Positions 8,835-18,009 of a stretch of DNA of 64,000 nt are shown piece by piece. Position numbers and translations under genes: made by a program. Below the pieces are notes generated by a model. The model was not told the DNA's origin. It saw only the letters and a program-made list of their open reading frames with translations, and ran no database searches. Origin of the DNA: Shewanella sp. MTB7 (lineage in GTDB: Bacteria; Pseudomonadota; Gammaproteobacteria; Enterobacterales; Shewanellaceae); NCBI RefSeq assembly GCF_027571385.1, contig NZ_CP085636.1, positions 1,240,001 to 1,304,000 of the forward strand, written 5' to 3'. Numbering within the stretch: position 1 is the first letter of the stretch; each line of letters opens with the position of its first letter.

Positions 8835-8957
8835 CTCCCTTTCAAGCCTGTTCTGTTAACTTATGAGGACGAAGCTTTGATCTCATTAGCTAAAACTCGA
8901 CTCAATGAACCCTTGCTTGGTGCTCTAAAAGAGTGGGGCAACTTATCTGCACATTAG
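8835..8957 (+). pseudogene. Possible gene remnant (41 codons)
   Basis: An open stretch reads LLTYEDEALISLAKTRLNEP and then LLGALKEWGNLSAH before a TAG. It has protein-like composition but no start codon or ribosome site, and a stop codon lies immediately upstream in frame. It could be the tail of a gene otherwise deleted, or chance. I do not recognise the family. Confidence 0.2.
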
Positions 8958-8989
8958 TCCACATCAGGTGCTAAGTTGGTGATAAATAG

Positions 8990-9334
8990 TCATGAATGTT
9001 TATCTAATAACTTCTTCAAATCATCGGGTATTGGCATCGGCTGCACTGGATTCACATTCGATCCTCCGGTGTTACCTAAAGGAACCCAGATCTTAGAGAA
9101 AAGTATGGAGGCAATAATTCTGCTCATTTGACCGAAAACCTCTCTAAAATGACCTCGCTTAAAACCAACTTTTAGCATCCACCAGTGTGATCTCGTATGA
9201 GGGAAGATATATGACTGCCCGAGAATATGGGCTCGTTCAAGGTGATAAAATGCAGAGTCCAGCTCATCGTTCGCGTATAAATGAATAGCTTGATCCATTT
9301 CTGAACCGAAGGCTTGCCTTAATTTTTGTTGCAT
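8990..9334 (-). CDS. DUF3703 family protein
   Basis: A 114-residue soluble protein. The sequence around DSAFYHLERAHILGQ, HTRSHWWMLKVGFKRGHFRE and GNTGGSNVNP fits the DUF3703 family, which is found in many proteobacteria, sometimes near metal-resistance genes; its function is not known. The His, Trp and Glu residues of HLERAHILGQ and HTRSHWWML are the conserved core. I chose the ATG at 9334 because CGGAG lies seven bases before it; a GTG two codons upstream would overlap that site. No metal-efflux genes are nearby. Confidence 0.8.
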   Translation of the reverse strand: MQQKLRQAFGSEMDQAIHLYANDELDSAFYHLERAHILGQSYIFPHTRSHWWMLKVGFKRGHFREVFGQMSRIIASILFSKIWVPLGNTGGSNVNPVQPMPIPDDLKKLLDKHS

Positions 9335-9487
9335 TATCACTCCGTATAAATCAAATATCAGGCTTTATGAACTTCTAGAACGGCCCATGCTACTCGCATG
9401 AGCAAGACAATTTATCCAATATCAGCATGATAATGTTTCTGGCCACGCACTCAAACTATCACTTATTTTAAGGAATAATCAGAGCCA

Positions 9488-11002
9488 TTAATTCAAATCT
9501 GAAATTAATGCAGGGATGCCAGGTAATAAACCAACCGTTGCCATAACGCCAGTCAATACCACAAACATAATACTGGGGACAATCCAGCGATTCATCTTCG
9601 TTAATTTTGCACTGCGATCTTTACAACCAATCAAGCCTAGATTATCAAGTAGCATGGTGAGCGACCAACCAAAAGCGGGGTTGACCAGTACCGACGAGAA
9701 CACAACTATGGCCGCCGATTGGGTTGTTTTGCCTTCTCTGGTCATCTCCATGCCTGCTTCAAGTAACGGTATAAACACCCCGACTACTAATGCAACACAC
9801 AGCACAGGTTCCCATATCGCTAAATCCATTGGATAACCCCATAACGCGGCGATAATGCAAAATAGAGCAGTGAGTAGCGCGCCTGCTGGGATCGGGCGTT
9901 TAGCGATAGCAGCGGGGATGATGTAGGTTCCCCAAGATGAGGTGAAGTTGGCCCCCCCTAACAGTGATCCAAATGTTTGACGAATAGAGGCACTTGTCAT
10001 GGTGTCGTCAATGTTCATTTGTACTTTTTCAGTGCGCTCTGGATAATTTATTTTTTGAAATACTTGATGGCCTAAGAAGTCTGGCGACCACATTGCTACA
10101 GCTAAAACCGCGAAGGGTAGCACGACCACAAAACTTTCTAAGGTGGGTAAACCTAGCATCCAGCCAGTCTTGTCACCCCACCAATACATAGGATCCATGT
10201 TAGGCAAGCCTGGACCTGTCTGAAACTCAAATGGTGCGCCCATAGCAAAGGCTAATGTGCCACCGAGTAAGCAGCTTAACGGGACTGCTAGCCAACGTTT
10301 ACGCCAATGTTCAAGCAATGCATATAAAATTATCGTACAAAAAATAACAACAAAGGCGATGTGTGCCATGCCGATATCATTTGCCCACGAGTACAACTTT
10401 TCAACCTGCGAAACCGTACCGACAAAGCCAAGGTATAAGAGTAATCCGCCGCACACGCCTTTGCTGGTCAAGTTTGCCAGCATACTCCCGCCTTTGCTAA
10501 TCGCTAATATTAATCCCAGCGCACCAATGAGTAGCCCAAACGCCATTGGATGACCACCTGCTGCAACTACAATAGGAATAATGGGAATAAGAGGGCCGTG
10601 GGTACCCGCTAAGTTTGCTGTAGGTAATAAAAAGCCTGAAAAAATAACAATAAAGAAGGCTGCAATGATTAACTCATAGCGCACATTTTCTAATATAAAG
10701 CTCTCTTCTAGTCCTAACGATGTGGCAAAAGTCGTTGCTATTGCGCCTACCATCACGACTTTACCAATCGTCGCTGCCATGGCTGGAATAGAATCTTCTA
10801 GTTCAAATCGATAGTCTTTAAAAGGCCAGTTAGGACGCCAGCGTTTGGGATCCATTATTTGCAATTCGTGTTCTAAATATTCTTCACGGGAATTAAACGC
10901 AGAACTGGGTTTATGTTGTTGCTGGTAACTCAACTCATCTACCGTTTTGGGAGGTTCATTTTTTTGTTCATGCTCATGCACAGATCCAGAATTACTGCTC
11001 AT
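9488..11002 (-). CDS. DUF3360-like multi-pass permease
   Basis: A 504-residue inner-membrane protein. The first 75 residues are hydrophilic (rich in Glu, Gln, Lys). About eleven hydrophobic segments follow, including FFIVIFSGFLLPTANLAGTH and GLILAISKGGSMLANLT. Sequence style and length match the DUF3360 family of Vibrio and Shewanella, distantly like NCS2/SulP transporters; the substrate is unknown. The conserved-looking polar residues inside membrane segments (TANLAGTHGP, GGANFTSSWGTYIIPAA) may line a transport path. It stands alone, 150 bp before the DUF3703 gene on the same strand, so co-transcription is possible but not evident. Confidence 0.8.
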   Translation of the reverse strand: MSSNSGSVHEHEQKNEPPKTVDELSYQQQHKPSSAFNSREEYLEHELQIMDPKRWRPNWPFKDYRFELEDSIPAMAATIGKVVMVGAIATTFATSLGLEESFILENVRYELIIAAFFIVIFSGFLLPTANLAGTHGPLIPIIPIVVAAGGHPMAFGLLIGALGLILAISKGGSMLANLTSKGVCGGLLLYLGFVGTVSQVEKLYSWANDIGMAHIAFVVIFCTIILYALLEHWRKRWLAVPLSCLLGGTLAFAMGAPFEFQTGPGLPNMDPMYWWGDKTGWMLGLPTLESFVVVLPFAVLAVAMWSPDFLGHQVFQKINYPERTEKVQMNIDDTMTSASIRQTFGSLLGGANFTSSWGTYIIPAAIAKRPIPAGALLTALFCIIAALWGYPMDLAIWEPVLCVALVVGVFIPLLEAGMEMTREGKTTQSAAIVVFSSVLVNPAFGWSLTMLLDNLGLIGCKDRSAKLTKMNRWIVPSIMFVVLTGVMATVGLLPGIPALISDLN

Positions 11003-11465
11003 ATCATTCCTTTGTTCACTCTCTAAAAAGTGCTATGCCATATAAATTAGAAGCACTTTATCTGAAGCCAGAAAGCATAGCGAACAATAGAAAGCATTTT
11101 AGACTGAGACATTAGTCGTAGGTAAATATATATTTACAGGCTTTAAATCAACAGCTTGCAAAAGTCCTAATGTTGTAGTCAAAGGAGGCCAAAGTGTTTT
11201 GGACGGCATTTCACGCTTTGTTTAGCGAGTTACTCACTAAACAAAGTAGCAGGCAGAATAAACGGGTATCGAAGCGACTGTGAACTTCTAAAATATGGCC
11301 GAAAAATAAATTGTGCACATATCCAGCGGGAGACAATAAAAAATAATTAAGGTATGTCCTTCAATAATCAAACCCAATACCAATTCAGCCAAAAGCTCAA
11401 ATATAAACTAACAAAATGTAATCAGCCTTCGTTTGAAGGCTAGCTAGCTTTGGTCGACCACTAGA
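11003..11465. other. Gene-less stretch with a long palindrome and repeat
   Basis: No gene is seen. At 11216-11246 there is a nearly perfect palindrome: CTTTGTTTAG, CGAGTTACTCA, CTAAACAAAG, with one mismatch. No run of T follows, so a terminator is not obvious. At 11341-11446 a copy of the repeat found at 7340 and 7785 ends in a hairpin (CAGCCTTC with GAAGGCTAG) close to the stop of the next minus-strand gene, where it may reduce read-through. Confidence 0.6.
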
Positions 11466-11735
11466 TTAATCGTCTAACCAGTCCATATTGGGTAGTGCAT
11501 CCAAATGCTGGTCATAACGCTTTGCGTTAAAAGTGGCTCCATGCTTCATGATATCAAATACTTCGACAGCCAACGCACATGCCATCCATTGAATAGCTTC
11601 TTCACGAGGCGTGCCAGTCATGACTAAACGCATCAAGGTTGCTTTTACCTTTTTTGGTTCACCGTCGGCGATTTGATTTTCGACTGTTTCAATTAAAGTT
11701 TCTTCAGTCATGTAGCTATCTTGTTCATTGTCCAT
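11466..11735 (-). CDS. Small acidic conserved-looking protein, unknown function
   Basis: An 89-residue, strongly acidic, soluble protein. It is mainly helical by eye, with the stretch GTPREEAIQWMACALAVEVF and a C-terminus ending NMDWLDD. No signal peptide or membrane helix is present. I do not recognise a named family, though the composition and compact length look like a real gene. ATG 11735 is used; the second Met at residue 9 is an alternative. It is transcribed alone, opposite the neighbouring hydrolase gene with a 150-bp divergent spacer. Confidence 0.7.
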   Translation of the reverse strand: MDNEQDSYMTEETLIETVENQIADGEPKKVKATLMRLVMTGTPREEAIQWMACALAVEVFDIMKHGATFNAKRYDQHLDALPNMDWLDD

Positions 11736-11884
11736 TATTACGACTCTGTTATGTACTTAGCGCCATTATGCCACATGCATAAGAAAAGATAGGACCGTCA
11801 TTCGAAGCACATCAAATTTGTTGAACTTGTTTGAAGATGGTTACATGATGAGCATGTAACCATTAGTTAACTCAAAGATAAATT

Positions 11885-12931
11885 ATGTCACGGATCGTAA
11901 AACGGATTTTTATTTCGCTGAGTATCTCTCTTCTCATCTACTTAGGGATTGCTTTTGGTCTTGTCTATTTTAGTGAGCCGAATGTCGTTGATGCTCAAAA
12001 GGAGAGTGTTGCCAGTGACATCGCCTCTGTAAACATAGCTTCTGTAAAAGAGGGGGAAGTGATGGATAAAAGTATCGATTTTTCACAGATGATGATTGAC
12101 TATAGCGATATGCCTGCGCTTCAAAGTTACAGTGCCCGTGATGGTGCATCATTGGATTATCGTTACTATCCCAGTGATTCCAATAAGCTGTTAATTCTGC
12201 TACATGGTTCAGGCTGGCATAGTCAGCAATTTTATCTTTTGGCTAAATACATCAGTGAACAAGGTCTTGCTCAGGTAGTGACACCAGATTTGAGAGGCCA
12301 TGGCGTACATCCCCAAAGGCGCGGAGATATCGATTATATCGGTCAATTTGAAGATGACTTGGCTGACTTGATTGATAAGATAAGACCTAAACCTCGCAGT
12401 GGTCCTATCATTATGGGGGGTCACTCCTCCGGTGGCGGCTTGGCGATACGCTTTGCGGGCGGCCAGTATGGTCAATTGATAGATGCTTATCTGCTGTTGG
12501 CGCCCTTTATTTTTTATAATGCACCGACAACAAGACCCAATGCGGGAGGGTGGGCTAAACCTTATACGGCGAGAATTATCGGGTTAACCATGCTCAATAA
12601 TCTGGGGATACATCAGCTTGATTACTTAACGTGTATCACCTTTAATATCCCGAAAGAGATCCGTAATGGCATGGAGACATTAGCTTACTCATTTAGGTTG
12701 AATACTTCATTCTCTCCCCGAGATTATAAACGAGATCTCAGCAGTATCACTCAACCTCTATTGTTGATTGCCGGAACGGCGGACGAGACCATGTTTGCAG
12801 ATCAGTATTCGCCTCTGCTCTCCTTGTATACACAAGGTGAAGTCGAGCTTTTACCTGGAGTTAATCATATGGGCGTGGTGGTTGGTGAAGAGGTTAGACC
12901 TGTGGTTAATAATTGGTTGGAAGAGCTGTAG
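11885..12931 (+). CDS. Membrane-anchored alpha/beta hydrolase (lysophospholipase-like)
   Basis: A 348-residue protein. Residues about 7-29 form a membrane anchor or uncleaved signal (IFISLSISLLIYLGIAFGLV). The rest is an alpha/beta-hydrolase: oxyanion segment LLHGSGWHSQQ, nucleophile elbow GGHSSGGG (Ser as nucleophile), an acidic residue in AGTADETMFADQ, and the catalytic His in GVNHMGVV. DLRGHG is the conserved lid-side strand. Relatives are monoacylglycerol lipase/lysophospholipase-type enzymes; the substrate is not known. ATG 11885 has only a weak purine run upstream. It is a single gene, facing away from the small acidic protein. Confidence 0.85.
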   Translation: MSRIVKRIFISLSISLLIYLGIAFGLVYFSEPNVVDAQKESVASDIASVNIASVKEGEVMDKSIDFSQMMIDYSDMPALQSYSARDGASLDYRYYPSDSNKLLILLHGSGWHSQQFYLLAKYISEQGLAQVVTPDLRGHGVHPQRRGDIDYIGQFEDDLADLIDKIRPKPRSGPIIMGGHSSGGGLAIRFAGGQYGQLIDAYLLLAPFIFYNAPTTRPNAGGWAKPYTARIIGLTMLNNLGIHQLDYLTCITFNIPKEIRNGMETLAYSFRLNTSFSPRDYKRDLSSITQPLLLIAGTADETMFADQYSPLLSLYTQGEVELLPGVNHMGVVVGEEVRPVVNNWLEEL

Positions 12932-13089
12932 TTGAGAGCTACGAGTTTCGAGCTAAAAGATGAGAGCTTGATACTACTCTTTAGCAACAGAAAAGTTCAG
13001 CATGACGGCTCAGTTGTTGATTCCGTCATCCTGAGTTTATCTTTGGCTCGCTACTTTCTTTGCTATGTTTTTAACTCGCTCCCTTTATC

Positions 13090-14703
13090 TTAGCCTTCCC
13101 TTAATTCTCGCCTTAGGATCTTACCCACGGTTGATTTTGGTAGTGCTGCGACAAACTCGATAATGCGAGGAACCTTATAGGCGGTTAGCTGCTCTCGACA
13201 GTAAGCATCAATCTGAACTCTGGCCTCATTATGGTCGGCGTCTTGCTCATTAAGCACGATAACCACTTTCACTTTCTCACCTGCGCGCTCATCTTTTACG
13301 CCGATGACGGCGCACTCTAATATAATGTCGAGGTTTGAGAGCACATCTTCAATCTCGTTAGGGTAAACATTAAAGCCTGAGACGATGATCATATCTTTGA
13401 TACGATCGACAATCTTATGAAATCCATCACTGGTGGCGACACCAATGTCACCGGTTTTAAAGAAACCATCTTGGGTCATCACAGCCGCAGTCTCTTCTGC
13501 TTGGTTCCAATATCCTTGCATCACTTGAGGGCCACGAACTGCCACTTCCCCACTTTCACCTAACGCGACTTCTTGGTCGTTGGTATCGATAATTTTAATT
13601 TCAGTGCCTAAAACGGGCTTGCCGATGGTGCCAATTTGCTCTAGGCCTGGTGAGTTTAGCGAGACCACGGGGGAGGTTTCTGATAATCCATAGCCTTCAG
13701 ATATGGTGCAGCCAGTGGTTTGTTGCCATACGTTGGCGGCAGCATGAGTCAGAGCGGTGCCACCTGAGATCGTCACTTTCAGATGACTAAAGTCTAAGGC
13801 TTTAAATTCAGGTTGATGACACAGGCCGACAAACAGGGTGTTGAGTCCGGCAAATCCGCTAAATTTGTATTGAGATATGGTTTGGATGAGCGAAGAAATA
13901 TCTCTCGGATTCGGGATCAGTACTGAGCATGCACCTCGTTCAAAGTAGAGCACCAAATTCACCATAAAAGCGTAAATATGATAGATGGGCAGAGGTGCAA
14001 CGAAAATCTCTTCTCCTTTAATGAGCTTGTCGCCGACCCGAGACTTAATCTGCATGGCATTGGCGATAAGATTTCCGTGACTTAGCATGGCCCCTTTAGA
14101 GAGTCCGGTCGTGCCACCTGTGTATTGCAAGGCGGCCAATTGCTCAAGCTGAGAGGTTATAGTTTGATATTCAAGTTCAGCACCTTGGCTTAATACATCA
14201 GTAAATCTCAGGGTTGGAAAGGGCACTGTAGGCTGAGTTTGAGGTTGATCTTTGGGGGTGATTAAATCTAAAGCATGGGTTGAGATAACGGTATCTATTT
14301 GGGTTTTAGCCACCACGTTAACCAGTGTTGGTAGCAGATCGGAAAGCACAACTAAGGCTTTGGCACCGGAATCGTTGAATTGGTGAATAAGTTCTCGCTC
14401 TGTATAGAGAGGGTTAGTGTTCACTATCACCATGCCGGCTCGTATTGCACCATAGGCGGCGATAACAAATTGGGTAATGTTAGGCAGTTGTATTGCAATA
14501 CGGTCGCCGACATTTAAGCCCTGAATATTCTGCAGGTAAGCGGCAAAATAGCGAGAGTCACGCTCAATTTCGTTAAATGATGTGTGGTGTCCAAGGCAAG
14601 CATAGGCGGTTTTATCATCATATCGTTCACTGGTTTTTTCAATCAAATCAATAAGTGAGGTGTATTGGGTTCGGTCAAGTTCCAGATCTGAATCGTATGC
14701 CAT
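13090..14703 (-). CDS. Long-chain acyl-CoA ligase (FadD-like)
   Basis: A 537-residue AMP-forming acyl-CoA synthetase. The adenylate-forming motifs are all present: P-loop TGGTTGLSKGAMLSH, GYGLSETSP, the TGDIG hinge after DGFFK, and the C-terminal catalytic lysine in PKSTVGKILRRELR. It activates fatty acids (or related carboxylic acids) with ATP and CoA in the cytoplasm. It is a little shorter than E. coli FadD (561). No other beta-oxidation gene is adjacent, so it is probably one of several FadD paralogues. The ATG at 14703 opens MAYDSDLELDRTQYTSL. Confidence 0.9.
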   Translation of the reverse strand: MAYDSDLELDRTQYTSLIDLIEKTSERYDDKTAYACLGHHTSFNEIERDSRYFAAYLQNIQGLNVGDRIAIQLPNITQFVIAAYGAIRAGMVIVNTNPLYTERELIHQFNDSGAKALVVLSDLLPTLVNVVAKTQIDTVISTHALDLITPKDQPQTQPTVPFPTLRFTDVLSQGAELEYQTITSQLEQLAALQYTGGTTGLSKGAMLSHGNLIANAMQIKSRVGDKLIKGEEIFVAPLPIYHIYAFMVNLVLYFERGACSVLIPNPRDISSLIQTISQYKFSGFAGLNTLFVGLCHQPEFKALDFSHLKVTISGGTALTHAAANVWQQTTGCTISEGYGLSETSPVVSLNSPGLEQIGTIGKPVLGTEIKIIDTNDQEVALGESGEVAVRGPQVMQGYWNQAEETAAVMTQDGFFKTGDIGVATSDGFHKIVDRIKDMIIVSGFNVYPNEIEDVLSNLDIILECAVIGVKDERAGEKVKVVIVLNEQDADHNEARVQIDAYCREQLTAYKVPRIIEFVAALPKSTVGKILRRELREG

Positions 14704-14936
14704 GCTTAAATGCCCTTGTTCAAAATATTGAAGACTGAGTTGTCTGCTTTGAGCTTACTTTATGTTATGAAAAATGTGTTTGGTTTGGAAGTCAAACAGG
14801 CGTTTAGATTAGAGCTAAAAATAGGCTTAGGTCAACAATAATCATTAAATTGATCACAATTGAAACGTTTGTTAGTGGCTGGTCGAAAGTAGAGTGAATA
14901 CTCAATATTGATGCAAGTTTGGCTGAAATTTATGCT

Positions 14937-14971
14937 GTAAAAGTATGGGGTTAATAGCCCCATACTTTTAC
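14937..14971 (-). terminator. Terminator of ccoG
   Basis: A perfect 14-bp inverted repeat (14937-14950 and 14958-14971) with a GGGG/CCCC core and A/T arms, loop of seven bases. It sits three bases beyond the ccoG stop, and the T-rich arm on the minus strand makes it a good intrinsic terminator. Confidence 0.85.
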
Positions 14972-14974
14972 GAG

Positions 14975-16459
14975 TTAGCCGGGGCCAAAGAAGTTGGTTT
15001 GTTGGAATACACTGTTATCGGGCTTGTCTACTTCAGTGATTAAAATGTTGATGGCGGTTCGGTTAGTTGTCAATGCACCACTGCGAGCTATTAGCGTAAC
15101 AGGATGAGTGAGCTGTTCACCCGGATTGATAACCAATTGAGGATTGTTTTCTAATTGAAATGCTGAGTTATCGACCGACAACAGGTAGTGTCTGATTTGT
15201 TGGGTTTTATTACGTATCTTAAGCGTATAGCTATTTTCAATTAAATTGTCTGAAGTTTCTCGATAAAGATGTTGTCTGTCACGTAGCACGTTGAGTTGTA
15301 TGTCACTTTTATTGGCCATATCTATGCCTATCACGACCAACATGACAAGTACTGAGACACCATAGCCGATAAACTTAAGTGAACGATATACAGGCTTATT
15401 TTGTCCTTTTAGCGCATATTCGCTGACATAAGAAATTAAGTTTTTTGGGTAGCCAAATTTATCCATAGTCTGGTTGCAGGCATCGACGCAGGCGCCACAA
15501 TTGATGCACTCGTATTGCAGGCCATTACGTATGTCTATGCCGGTAGGGCACACATCGACACATAAGTGACAGTCAACGCAATCACCCAATTCAGTGTGTT
15601 GTTTACGTTTTCTCGGTCCCCGACTTTCACCTCGATTGGCATCATAGGTGACCGTTTTGGTATTGGCATCAAACATCACAGATTGAAATTTGGAATAAGG
15701 ACAGCAATGCAGGCACATCTGTTCACGCATCCAGCCGGCATTAAGATAAGTACAAATAGCAAAGAACCACACCCAAACAGCGACCCAAAAACTGGCTTGA
15801 AAACTCAATATATCAATATAGAGTTCGCGCGCAGGGACAAAATACGCGATAAAAGCACAGCCGGTAAGCAGGGCGGTGATTCCCCAAGTTGTATGCTTGA
15901 TAAGCCTTTTAATGAGTTTGCTGCTGGACCAAGGGGCCTTGTCTAAGGCAATGCGCTTATTTTGGTTACCTTCTATCCGAGTCTCTATCCAGACATACAT
16001 AAAAGTCCAAGCCGTTTGAGGGCAGAGGTAACCACACCAGATCCTTCCCCAAAATACCGTAATGAAAAAGAGTAGAAAGGCGGCGGTAATAAACACCCAA
16101 GCTAATACGGTAAAGTCTTGTGGCCAAAGTGTGGTGCTGAAAAAGATAAACTGCTGCTGGCTTAAATCAAACAATATCGCTTGGTGATCTTGGTAGGAGA
16201 TAAATGGCAGCATAAAAAACAAACAGACCAATAAGCTGTTAGTCGAGGTTCGTATTCGTTGAAAGATACCTTTTTGTTCGCGAATATGAATGTGTCCCGG
16301 CTCGGGTGGTGCTTTTTTGCTAGCTTTGGATAATTGAGTTGTGGTTGTGATCTCTCTGAACTCAATAGCCTGCTCATTATTCAAATATCTGGCCGTTTCG
16401 GTTGGCGGGGTAAATATCTCGGTGACATCGTTTAATTGATTCGTTTTGCTATTGTTCAT
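14975..16459 (-). CDS. ccoG: CcoG/FixG/RdxA: cbb3 oxidase accessory ferredoxin-like protein
   Basis: A 494-residue integral membrane protein that helps deliver copper for assembly of cbb3-type cytochrome oxidase. It has a charged N-terminus, several membrane helices, the conserved GRIWCGYLCPQTAWT and HCCPYSKFQ segments, and two 4Fe-4S clusters (CVDCHLCVDVCPTGID and CINCGACVDACNQTM). The C-terminal 120 residues form the extracytoplasmic Ig-like domain. Full length for the family. The ccoNOPQ genes are not nearby here, and the neighbour upstream is a truncated sigma-54 activator. The gene has its own strong terminator. Confidence 0.95.
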   Translation of the reverse strand: MNNSKTNQLNDVTEIFTPPTETARYLNNEQAIEFREITTTTQLSKASKKAPPEPGHIHIREQKGIFQRIRTSTNSLLVCLFFMLPFISYQDHQAILFDLSQQQFIFFSTTLWPQDFTVLAWVFITAAFLLFFITVFWGRIWCGYLCPQTAWTFMYVWIETRIEGNQNKRIALDKAPWSSSKLIKRLIKHTTWGITALLTGCAFIAYFVPARELYIDILSFQASFWVAVWVWFFAICTYLNAGWMREQMCLHCCPYSKFQSVMFDANTKTVTYDANRGESRGPRKRKQHTELGDCVDCHLCVDVCPTGIDIRNGLQYECINCGACVDACNQTMDKFGYPKNLISYVSEYALKGQNKPVYRSLKFIGYGVSVLVMLVVIGIDMANKSDIQLNVLRDRQHLYRETSDNLIENSYTLKIRNKTQQIRHYLLSVDNSAFQLENNPQLVINPGEQLTHPVTLIARSGALTTNRTAINILITEVDKPDNSVFQQTNFFGPG

Positions 16460-16652
16460 CTGCTCTCTCTAAAAGGTGGGGAAACATACTCAACACTTCT
16501 CCCTCCTAATTAGCAATCATCAGGCCAATAACGTAATTATTTAACTTACTGAAATATAGTAGTTTTATATCTATCTATTTAACTCAAGTCACGATATAGC
16601 GCGTTTTTATGTTATACCGTGAATCGGTTAATGGCGAAATCATCGTTCAAGC

Positions 16653-17561
16653 CTAAATTGGACGCTCAAATTCCTGCTCTTGTATCACTCTGAGCAACTT
16701 AGATTGGGCTTCAAGGCTCAATTCTGCCACCTCATCCAGAAACAGAGTGCCATTATTAGCTAACTCAAAACGCCCTTTACGACGGCTAGTTGCGCCGGTA
16801 TAAGCACCTTTTTCATGGCCGAAAAGCTCACTCTCAAGCAAGCCTGCTGAGAACGCAGCGCAGTTAACGCAAACCAAAGGTTTGTCAGCACGTTTGCTTA
16901 ACTTATGTAGATTGCGGGCGACCAGCTCTTTGCCTGTGCCATTTTCACCACTGATCAGTACGGTACTGTCTGTATTGGCCACTAGTTTAATTTGTTGAGT
17001 TAACTGTTTAATTTTAGGACTGTTACCTGAGATCCCAACATCTCCAGTTTTGTCAGCTAGCGCTAATTGTAGGTATTGATTCTCTGAAGAAAGGGTCTCT
17101 GATAAAGCTTGAACTTGCTCTAGGGCTTCTCTTAGGGACTGCTCTGTTTGTTTCTGAATACTAATATCACGAAATATCGCGACTACTCCTATCATTCGAC
17201 CCTCTTTGTAAACTGGTGTTGAGGTGTAATGTACCGGAAAGCTTGAGCCATCTTTACGCCAGAATACTTCATGGCTAATTTCGCGTGCTATGCCGTCATT
17301 AAGCGTGTTGTAAATCGGGCAGTCGCTTTTAGGATAGTGACTGCCGTCATTGTGACTATGATGATGACAATCATGAATATTCTTACCCAATAAATCTTCA
17401 GATTTCCAGCCTGTCATTCGTTCTGCAGCGGGGTTGATAAATACTGCGTTACCTTCCAGATTAAAGCCATATATGCCCTCACTGACTGCGTTAAGGATCA
17501 GTTGGTTTTCCGGAAGGAACTCAGAATGAAGTGGGTGTGCATCCAGATTGATATTGACCAT
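16653..17561 (-). pseudogene. PAS / sigma-54 activator, truncated in the AAA+ domain
   Basis: A 302-residue product. Residues about 18-145 form a PAS domain of the kind with clustered Cys and His ([20 protein letters not shown]). A short coiled coil follows, then the start of a sigma-54 interaction AAA+ domain with Walker [14 protein letters not shown], the GAFTGA-like loop [10 protein letters not shown] and Walker [12 protein letters not shown]. The frame ends at FERPI, where complete activators continue for another 60-plus residues (arginine finger, sensor II) and then a DNA-binding helix-turn-helix. Without these it cannot open promoters. It is most likely a 3'-deleted pseudogene; a regulator acting through partners is possible. 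A palindrome CACGAAATATCGTG lies upstream at 17618-17631. Confidence 0.8.
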
Positions 17562-18009
17562 AAAAGTCCGTCGCGTAAGTGATAAATAAGTCAGCAGTAT
17601 AACTTTTTTATTTAGATCACGAAATATCGTGGATATGGATGGGCCCTACATAGGATGGGAAGACGAAGTTAGTTTTTGCATCAGCTAGGTCAATTCTCAT
17701 ATGGCTTTCTTTACTCATTGAAATTGTAACAATAAATTGAACAGAATATAGACTAAGGCAGTTCTGTTAATGCAACTTATGGAACATAAATCTCAAATTC
17801 TTGTTAAATAATTGTTAATTCAAGTTGTTGAATAATATAAATAATCTATTTACCTATCATGATGGCCAAATTTAGCAATAGCAATTATGAAACTTTTGTT
17901 ATAAAAATGTGTCAGGAATGATTTACATTTCCGTGGGGGAACTCGAACTGAAGGCCTATTAAAATGGTTAGGTTTGGGTAGACATAAGATAAAAACAATA
18001 AAGAGAAAA
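17562..18009. other. Divergent spacer, 450 bp
   Basis: No gene is supported. It separates the truncated activator from the TonB receptor and must hold both promoters. It is AT-rich, especially 17740-17900. The palindrome CACGAAATATCGTG (17618-17631) could be an operator. A long open frame from 17974 (TTG) extends the receptor but lacks a ribosome site. Confidence 0.5.
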
